Below are positions 1 through 4,236 of a stretch of 5,450 bases of DNA, one piece after another. The stretch is taken from the NCBI GenBank assembly GCA_041477005.1, contig JBGOUJ010000537.1, forward strand, positions 1 through 5,450, in the 5' to 3' direction. The notes under the pieces are model-generated. The model had not been told where the DNA came from. It made no database searches and saw only the letters and a program-made list of their open reading frames with translations. The translations under genes were made by a program, and so were the position numbers. Origin of the DNA: JBGOUJ01 sp041477005 (GTDB lineage: Bacteria > Acidobacteriota > Terriglobia > Bryobacterales > JACQDG01). Each line of letters begins with the position of its first letter. Position 1 is the stretch's first letter.

Positions 1-36
1 CCCCGCAGATCTGAGGGCGAGCACAACAACCTTCAT
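1..36 (-). CDS. 5' end of an unidentified gene, coupled to the beta-propeller gene
   Basis: An ATG at 36-34 opens a minus-strand frame that stays open to the window edge and reads MKVVVLALRSAG. Its ATG overlaps the TGA of the preceding beta-propeller gene (ATGA, four shared bases), the usual layout for translational coupling. A good Shine-Dalgarno sequence, GGGAG, lies at 50-46 with a nine-base gap to the ATG. The start call is therefore well supported even though only 12 codons are visible. The short hydrophobic beginning with an Arg-Ser pair resembles the first residues of some MacB/FtsX-type ABC transporter permeases, but 12 residues cannot decide this and the product is left open. Confidence 0.55.
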   Translation of the reverse strand, partial: MKVVVLALRSAG

Positions 37-1562
37 GGCGCCGCTCTCCCGAGGCGGAAGCAGGCCATCTCGGTGGCGTTGCGCACCAACAGCAGACCGT
101 TATCGATGGCCGGGATGTTCCAGGTCCTGCCTTCGATGGCGGAGAATCGCGCCAGCTCCTCGTGGCCCGCTGGCGTGGCCCGCACCAGCACCACGTCGCC
201 CTGCTCGGTCAGCACTATCAGGTAGCCGCCGGCGAGCAGCAGTTGCCCATAACCGTAGCGGCCGCCCTTCCATTTCAACTCTCCGGTCTTGACGTCGACA
301 CACGCGAGAATCGCCTCATCGAAGCCATAGACGTAGCCCTGGTAGACCACCGAGGAGTTGAACTTGTTCTTCATGCGGTTGTTCTGCCAGACGGGGCGCG
401 CGGCGTAGGTCTCCCCTGCTTTGGTGATCTCCAGCAGCGCCGCGCCCGGACCCGGGCTCGACGAAAGCAGAACGCTCGAGCCATCCACGACCACGGGTTG
501 AGAGCAGTTCATATCCATTTGCGCGGGGAACGGAAACTCCCAAAGCAGCTTGCCATCCTCGACCGCCACCCCCACGGCGCGCTCCCCGCTGATCCAGACG
601 ATTTGCCTGCGCCCGGCGAGCGTCGCCAGGATCGGCGAGGTGTACCCCGCCCGGTCGCTGAGCGATTGCCAGATGGGCTCGCCGGTCAACCGGTGGTAGG
701 CCACGATGCTCTTGCCTTTGGGGCCGCCCGGCGTAACGATCACCTTCTCGCCGGCAATCAGCGGCGAACCGGCCATCGCCCATTGGGCGTTTTTCGCCGC
801 GTTGTCGGCGAGGATGTTCTTCGACCATTTCGGCTTGCCCGAATTCGCCGAGAGGCAGTAGAAGTCGCCATTCGCGCCGAGCGAGTATACGAGGCCGTCG
901 TGGTACACGGGCGTGGCGCGCGGCCCCGGTCCGCCGAGTACTTCGTCGAACAGCGCCGGGTAGGTGAACGCCCAAAGCTCGCGGCCTGTTTCGACGTCGT
1001 ACGCCGTGATGGCCTCCCGGTCACGGCGCTGCTCGATGGTGTACGCGCGGCCCTCGCCCACGGTGAAGGAGGCGTATCCGGCGCCCACGGGCTGTTTCCA
1101 GAGCTGCGGCAAACCCTTCGAGGGCCACGCCGTCTGGATCTCCGTCTGCGCGTACACGCCCGCGCGGTTAGGACCGCGGAAATCGGTCCAGTAGGCGGGC
1201 CGGATTTTCCCCGGCGTTCGGACGGGGGCGGGCGTCGCAGCAGCCGGTGCACCCTCGGCCGGCGCCGCCGGCGGCGGCTCGGATCGTGGAGCCTCGACGC
1301 GCTGCCGTGCGCGGCTTTCTTCCAGCCGCAAATCACGCCGGGCGTGGCTCTCGAAGGAGACGCCATACGGCCTCAGGTTGCCGTTCCATTCGAGGCGCAA
1401 GCCCCAGACGCCGATCAACTCGACGATGGCAACGATGCAGATGCCGAGCGTGCCGCCGAGCCGCCACAGCAAGCCCAAGCCGCCGCGCCTCCACAGCAGC
1501 ACCAGCCCGAGCGGCGGAAACACGAAGATGCTGAGCCACAGCGCCAGACGGCTGCGAAACAT
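33..1562 (-). CDS. Membrane-anchored PQQ-like beta-propeller repeat protein
   Basis: A 509-residue protein. Residues about 5-24 and 28-54 are two hydrophobic helices, so the N-terminus should be held in the inner membrane. Residues about 90-118 form a Pro/Ala-rich linker. From about 125 a beta-propeller of the PQQ_2 (PF13360) kind follows. Its blades are marked by repeated 'D-x-x-TG-x-x-x-W'-like strands: AYDVETGRELW (187-197), CLSANSGKPKW (236-246), AYHRLTGEPIW (288-298), AVEDGKLLW (333-341) and CVDVKTGELKW (421-431). The WTDFRGPNR start of the propeller is typical of a group frequent in Acidobacteriota. Such proteins are called PQQ-binding-like from fold alone; I see no sign that this one is a dehydrogenase, and a scaffold or binding role is as likely. 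The ATG at 1562 is chosen because an in-frame TGA lies 12 bases upstream of it (1577-1575). The only purine-rich stretch (GGGGGT) touches the ATG, so the ribosome site is poor. It is the first visible gene of an operon. Confidence 0.9.
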   Translation of the reverse strand: MFRSRLALWLSIFVFPPLGLVLLWRRGGLGLLWRLGGTLGICIVAIVELIGVWGLRLEWNGNLRPYGVSFESHARRDLRLEESRARQRVEAPRSEPPPAAPAEGAPAAATPAPVRTPGKIRPAYWTDFRGPNRAGVYAQTEIQTAWPSKGLPQLWKQPVGAGYASFTVGEGRAYTIEQRRDREAITAYDVETGRELWAFTYPALFDEVLGGPGPRATPVYHDGLVYSLGANGDFYCLSANSGKPKWSKNILADNAAKNAQWAMAGSPLIAGEKVIVTPGGPKGKSIVAYHRLTGEPIWQSLSDRAGYTSPILATLAGRRQIVWISGERAVGVAVEDGKLLWEFPFPAQMDMNCSQPVVVDGSSVLLSSSPGPGAALLEITKAGETYAARPVWQNNRMKNKFNSSVVYQGYVYGFDEAILACVDVKTGELKWKGGRYGYGQLLLAGGYLIVLTEQGDVVLVRATPAGHEELARFSAIEGRTWNIPAIDNGLLLVRNATEMACFRLGRAAP

Positions 1563-1634
1563 ACCCCCACTGTATCACCGGGCTTGATCGGAGAGACTTT
1601 AGCTATTTCCACTTTGGACTCCTGGGTAGCTGCG

Positions 1635-1645
1635 AGTATATACCA
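1635..1645 (-). promoter_or_regulatory. Possible extended -10 promoter for the beta-propeller gene
   Basis: On the minus strand the sequence reads TGGTATATACT. It contains both an extended -10 (TG-N-TATATA) and an overlapping TATACT. Transcription would start near 1628 and give a leader of about 65 bases before the ATG at 1562. No convincing -35 box lies 16-18 bases upstream, which fits an extended -10 promoter but also fits chance in an AT-richer patch. Confidence 0.3.
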
Positions 1646-1920
1646 GTCCCCCTCCGTCGGGGCCACGGCAGGTTTGTTTGCCGTACGGGTCGTCCCTACC
1701 GGCGCCCACGTTCGCCCGTTCCGGCCTTCCCGGACAGCCTGGATGCCGGGGCGGCTTCCACGTCGAGCGTTTTCTCAGGCACTTACCCGTCCTTTCCTGC
1801 CCGCTGGCCGGCCTCTGCCGCCGTTGTTCGGCGATCCCGCTGGCAGCGCCAGCGCCCAAATCCTCGGGTACTACGTCCCCCGTCTATTGGTACTATCCAA
1901 AAATTGGGACTGCGCGCCCA

Positions 1921-1949
1921 TTGCTTCCTTCGTCTTCGCATTGGATACT
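1921..1949 (+). promoter_or_regulatory. Weak sigma-70-like promoter candidate for the zinc-ribbon gene
   Basis: TTGCTT (1921-1926) and GATACT (1944-1949) are separated by 17 bases. The match to consensus is three of six and four of six. Transcription would begin near 1956, about 77 bases before the GTG start at 2033. This is the best-spaced pair I found upstream of that gene, but the match is modest. Confidence 0.2.
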
Positions 1950-1987
1950 CGACGCTGGTCGGGCTGTGACATAGACTAGAGGGAATA

Positions 1988-2019
1988 CCTCGGGGGCCGA
2001 CATCGACCCACCCCCTAGG
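1988..2019 (+). promoter_or_regulatory. Hairpin overlapping the ribosome binding site of the zinc-ribbon gene
   Basis: The arms CCTCGGGGG (1988-1996) and CCCCCTAGG (2011-2019) pair over eight of nine positions with a 14-base loop. The 3' arm contains the start of AGGGA (2017-2021), the likely Shine-Dalgarno sequence, 11 bases before the GTG at 2033. A competing short pairing, TAGG (2016-2019) with CCTA (2023-2026), has only a three-base loop. Whether the hairpin limits translation is inference from position only. Confidence 0.3.
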
Positions 2020-2032
2020 GAACCTAACGGAC

Positions 2033-2410
2033 GTGGATAGTTGTCCAAAATGCGGAAGCGACGGCATGAGAGTTCGCCGAAGCTTGTTCGAAAGGTTGAT
2101 CTACAGGGCCGCGTTCCGCTGCGCTGGGTGCAATACGCGCTTCCGGCGATTGCGCTACCTGTTTTCCCCGTCTTGCCGCTGCCCTAGTTGCGGGACTGAG
2201 AGCCTCCGACGGCTCCGACGCCGCGATCCAATTGACCGAATGTCCCGGCGTCCCATGAGCCTGTTGCAGGCCTTGCTCTTTGCCCCGCTAAACTGGTGTC
2301 CCTTTTGTCGGCTGCAGTTCCACGATCTCCGCCCACTGGTGCGCCGCAGCTCGCGGGTTCAACCGGCTACAACACCCCCACAAAGCGGCGGCCCCACCCG
2401 ATCGCTGTGA
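2033..2410 (+). CDS. Small protein with two tandem zinc-ribbon modules
   Basis: A 125-residue protein starting at GTG. Four CxxC knuckles are visible: CPKC (Cys4/7), CAGC (Cys30/33), CPSC (Cys50/53) and CPFC (Cys89/92). They form two modules of the same plan, an N-terminal CPxCG knuckle, a basic stretch of 22-35 residues, then CxxC followed by a basic or aromatic RF/QF tail. Each module should bind one zinc. The second has a longer insert with a hydrophobic segment at about 76-86. The last 20 residues are Pro/Ser/Thr-rich and probably disordered. CPxCGS...R-rich...YRCxxCxxRF modules of this kind are widespread as uncharacterised proteins; nucleic-acid binding is plausible from the charge but unproven. 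No ATG precedes the GTG in frame, and AGGGA at 2017-2021 is the likely ribosome site. It has no operon partner in the window: the left neighbour diverges and the right one converges. Confidence 0.75.
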   Translation: MDSCPKCGSDGMRVRRSLFERLIYRAAFRCAGCNTRFRRLRYLFSPSCRCPSCGTESLRRLRRRDPIDRMSRRPMSLLQALLFAPLNWCPFCRLQFHDLRPLVRRSSRVQPATTPPQSGGPTRSL

Positions 2411-2638
2411 GGACTCTGCAGGGGTCCAGGGCTCGCCGATCACTGAGAAGGCGCGCACTTTATTGATTGCCCATCTTAGGTCTGAGCCGGCTCTAAGTCA
2501 ACGGGCGCCCTGGCAAAGAACAGGTATCGATTGGCGCACTTGAGACCGCACACAGGATTTCCAGTATTAGAACAATCGAGGATTTGTGAGCCTCTCTGCG
2601 TCTTCCATGAGAAGGCCGGTCGGTGTCAAGTACCTATT
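2411..2638. other. Convergent intergenic region with weak hairpins
   Basis: Between the zinc-ribbon gene and the sensor fragment there is no convincing gene on either strand. Directly after the zinc-ribbon stop codon, 2411-2427 can fold as a GGAC/GTCC hairpin using two G-U pairs. A ten-base palindrome GAGCCGGCTC lies at 2484-2493, flanked by CTTA and TAAG. Neither is followed by a T-run, so neither is a standard intrinsic terminator. I find no continuation of the truncated sensor protein here in any minus-strand frame. Confidence 0.5.
2622..2634. repeat. Possible end remnant of a transposase-associated repeat
   Basis: The sequence GGTGTCAAGTACC, followed by TATTTC, stands directly beside the place where the sensor gene stops. 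It is one base away from the GGTGTCAGGTACC motif that I remember from repeats near Y1 (REP-associated tyrosine) transposases in other bacteria. No transposase gene is present in the window, only one copy is visible, and the match is from memory. It is offered as a possible scar, not as an established element. Confidence 0.2.
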
Positions 2639-3211
2639 TCAAAGACTCTCCTCCGTTCCGCCCCCCCCTGGCAATCGAAGCGGGAACGCCTCCACCACCA
2701 CTTCGCCTGCCTCCGTTCCGAGCGTCTTGAAGACCGGCTGCCGGTTGCGAAGCTGATCGTGGGCAAACTCCATCGAAAACGCGGCATGGCGCGCCAGACC
2801 CGCGTGCGCCACGATGGCGCCGTCGCCGTCGCGAATCTGAATCCAGGCGATCTTTCGATCGTTTTTCTGCTGCACCTTCTCGATAAGATCGCTGACGTTC
2901 TGGATGCCGCGAGCACCGGCCTGCTGAATCTGCCGCTCCAGGCCGGCGACCTGGCTGGCGAGATCGCGCCGCAATTGGTCGACCAGGACTCGGCGCGATA
3001 CGAAGAAGTAGTTCGAGATCGAGTTGACCAGAAGGAGAAGCGCCAGCCCCACGCCCAGCAGGACCCAGAGCCGGAACCAGCGGTAACCAAGATCCTCATG
3101 CAATGCTGTGCCGGATTTCATAACCCAATCGGCCTTTCTTAAGGAAGTCACCTGGGCGCCCCCGTGGGCTCCCTTGTCGCTTACAAACGATAAGACGATC
3201 CCAAACCGCAT
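2639..3211 (-). CDS. Truncated membrane sensor protein (N-terminal part only)
   Basis: A 190-residue product. Residues about 47-70 are one strong membrane helix. Residues about 72-120 form a charged, probably helical stretch (FVSRRVLVDQL...LERQIQQ), followed by a small alpha/beta sensor-like region to about 178 (IAWIQIRDGDG, VVVEAFPLRLP). This is how many membrane sensor kinases and SpoIIE-type phosphatases begin, and the EAFPLRLP strand is one I associate with such proteins in Acidobacteriota. Here the protein ends straight after it, with no second membrane helix, HAMP domain, kinase or phosphatase domain. The ending follows a run of eight G on the coding strand (2661-2668). The other two frames also stop nearby, at 2634 and 2626, so a slip in the run would not restore a longer protein. 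The ATG at 3211 has a good AGGGA ribosome site seven bases upstream. An inner ATG at 3121 (residue 31, MKSGTAL), with AAAGG upstream, is a fair alternative because residues 1-30 show no domain character. Confidence 0.6.
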   Translation of the reverse strand: MRFGIVLSFVSDKGAHGGAQVTSLRKADWVMKSGTALHEDLGYRWFRLWVLLGVGLALLLLVNSISNYFFVSRRVLVDQLRRDLASQVAGLERQIQQAGARGIQNVSDLIEKVQQKNDRKIAWIQIRDGDGAIVAHAGLARHAAFSMEFAHDQLRNRQPVFKTLGTEAGEVVVEAFPLRLPGGGGTEESL

Positions 3212-3332
3212 TTCGACTTCCCTGGGCGCAAGGCTTTACATTCTTAATCGAGACTTTGCGTGGCCTTGACAACAAGACCAGAGGCCGTGTCGTCCCATAG
3301 AGGAGCACAGGCAGCCACGAACGGAGAGCCGC
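3212..3332. promoter_or_regulatory. Divergent intergenic region between sensor fragment and response regulator
   Basis: This short stretch must hold the start signals of both divergent genes. A perfect TTGACA lies on the plus strand at 3266-3271, but no fair -10 follows at 16-18 bases (the hexamer at 17 is GTCGTC). On the minus strand the same bases give TTGTCA, with a GATTAA-like hexamer 17 bases on, facing the sensor gene. A purine-rich GAGGAG occurs at 3300-3305 and GGAG at 3323-3326, either of which could serve the response regulator. No promoter is convincing. Confidence 0.3.
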
Positions 3333-4004
3333 ATTCTTCTCGTCGACGATGATCCCAATCTGATTGCGGTCCTGACCGACACGTTAGCAGCGGAAACCTA
3401 TGCGGTCGAAAGCGCGCTGGACGGAGAGACGGCGATCGCAAAAGCCCGGAGTGCGGCCTTCGATCTCGTCCTTCTGGACGCCGCATTGCCGGGCCGCAGC
3501 GGCTTCGAGGTTTGCCGCGAGCTGCGCCGCCAAGGCGTCGACACCCCGATCGTGATGCTGACGGCGCGCGCCGACATCGTGGATAAAGTCCTGGCCCTGA
3601 GCCTTGGCGCGGATGACTACCTGACGAAACCGTTTGACGCCCGCGAGCTGCTGGCGCGCATTCAGGCGCTGCTCCGGAGAGCACAATTGCAGCCACCGGC
3701 CAGGCTGACCGAGTATCAGTTCGGCACCGTGTTCGTGGACTTCCTCAGCGGGAAGGTGCTGCGGGACGGACAGCCGGTGAATGTTTCCGCGAAAGAACTG
3801 CAACTGCTTCGTCATCTCATTGCACGGCGCGGGACGACTCTTTCTCGAGGGGAACTCCTCCTGGAGGTATGGGGTTACCGGTCCGCTCTCACGCGGACGC
3901 TGGATATGCACGTGGCGACGCTTCGACAGAAACTGGAGGAAAACCCGCAGCAACCCCGTTACATCGTGACGGTTCGCGGAGGGGGCTACACCTTCTGCGG
4001 CTAG
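3333..4004 (+). CDS. OmpR/PhoB-family response regulator without a canonical start codon
   Basis: A two-component response regulator: an N-terminal receiver domain is phosphorylated by a sensor kinase, and a C-terminal winged helix then binds promoter DNA. With ATT at 3333 as residue 1 there are 223 residues, normal for the family. The receiver has the acidic cluster VDDDPN (Asp5-7), the phospho-acceptor Asp49 (LLDAALPG), Thr77 (MLTAR) and Lys99 (LTKPF). The Trans_reg_C winged helix spans about 127-222 (SAKELQLLRHL, SRGELLLEVWG, the LDMHVATLRQKL recognition helix, the VRGGGYTF wing). All key residues are present. The odd point is the start: the frame is open from an upstream TGA at 3267-3269, yet has no ATG, GTG or TTG before the TTG at 3486, which lies after Asp49 and would remove half the receiver. 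ATT 3333 is preceded by GGAG at a six-base gap; ACG 3321 (TESRILLVDDD) is another option. It may be a rare start, a start-loss pseudogene or a sequence error. It diverges from the truncated sensor. Confidence 0.8.
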   Translation: MLLVDDDPNLIAVLTDTLAAETYAVESALDGETAIAKARSAAFDLVLLDAALPGRSGFEVCRELRRQGVDTPIVMLTARADIVDKVLALSLGADDYLTKPFDARELLARIQALLRRAQLQPPARLTEYQFGTVFVDFLSGKVLRDGQPVNVSAKELQLLRHLIARRGTTLSRGELLLEVWGYRSALTRTLDMHVATLRQKLEENPQQPRYIVTVRGGGYTFCG

Positions 4005-4005
4005 G

Positions 4006-4017
4006 GCTAGCGCTAGC
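4006..4017. repeat. Palindrome inside a triple in-frame TAG repeat
   Basis: GCTAGCGCTAGC is a perfect 12-base palindrome just after the response regulator stop codon. The same stretch is a three-unit hexamer repeat (TAGGGC, TAGCGC, TAGCGG, 4002-4019), which places three TAG codons in the same frame at 4002, 4008 and 4014. It may be a protein site or simply a short repeat expansion that also makes termination secure. Confidence 0.4.
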
Positions 4018-4099
4018 GGGCAGGAACCAACCGCGCCTCTGGCGGCGGTCCCGACCCATTCTCGACGTTACTGCCCCGTCGCGACGTAGATAGTCTGAG

Positions 4100-4112
4100 T
4101 CACACAGTGTGA
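4100..4112. repeat. Short perfect inverted repeat
   Basis: TCACACAGTGTGA has two six-base arms around a single central A. The spacer is too small for a stable RNA hairpin, so a dimeric protein site would be the natural reading. It lies between convergent genes, where an operator is not expected, so it may be chance. Confidence 0.25.
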
Positions 4113-4127
4113 ACGCGGCCGCCGGCT

Positions 4128-4176
4128 GCGAGAGCGAGCAGGCAAAGGCCGAGACTGCCCGCTCGTGCTCTCTCGC
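4128..4176. terminator. Long imperfect hairpin between convergent genes
   Basis: The left arm starts at 4128 (GCGAGAG, CGAGC, A, GGCA) and the right arm ends at 4176 (TGCC, C, GCTCG, TGCT, CTCTCGC). Together they give 16 base pairs in three blocks, with one A/C mismatch, a four-base bulge (4166-4169) and an 11-base loop. It lies between the response regulator (ends 4004) and the dioxygenase gene (ends 4237), where a shared terminator is expected. No T-run follows directly on either strand, the nearest being TTTTT at 4200-4204, so it would be an atypical terminator. Confidence 0.4.
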
Positions 4177-4236
4177 CGCTCTCCCTCAAGGCAGGCGGAT
4201 TTTTCAGGGTTCGTGCTCAGCCGGGATACGCGACGG

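Larger units (their letters stand above)
1563..2032. other. 470-base intergenic region between divergent genes
   Basis: No convincing gene is found here. Open frames on both strands lack ribosome sites and have compositions rich in Pro, Arg, Gly and Ser with no recognisable motif. The region must carry promoters for both the beta-propeller gene (minus) and the zinc-ribbon gene (plus). Two copies of GGTACTA sit at 1867-1873 and 1889-1895, 22 bases apart on the same strand, about two helical turns. That is a possible but unproven binding-site spacing. No tRNA or other structured RNA gene was recognised. Confidence 0.6.

Noticed and set aside
1563..1666. A minus-strand frame whose first 35 codons (from GTG 1666) read like protein, upstream of and running into the beta-propeller gene
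   Set aside because: It is out of frame with the propeller gene and turns into Cys/Ala/Ser-rich shadow sequence inside it. No ribosome site or family resemblance supports it as a leader peptide.
1678..1974. A 98-codon open frame on the plus strand in the intergenic region
   Set aside because: It starts at TTG without a ribosome site, is rich in Pro, Ser and Gly, and shows no motif; frames of this length are expected by chance at this base composition.
162..1979. A 605-codon open frame on the plus strand, opposite the beta-propeller gene
   Set aside because: It is the antisense shadow of a G+C-rich gene. Its composition is full of His, Arg, Ala and Pro with no domain signature, whereas the minus strand carries clear propeller blades.
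2661..2668. Run of eight G on the coding strand as a phase-variation switch for the sensor gene
   Set aside because: All three frames meet a stop within 50 bases and no downstream domain exists to be switched on, so slippage would only change the last few residues.
3266..3271. Perfect TTGACA as the -35 box of the response regulator
   Set aside because: No acceptable -10 hexamer occurs 16-18 bases downstream; the nearest AT-containing hexamer (CATAGA) is 24 bases away.
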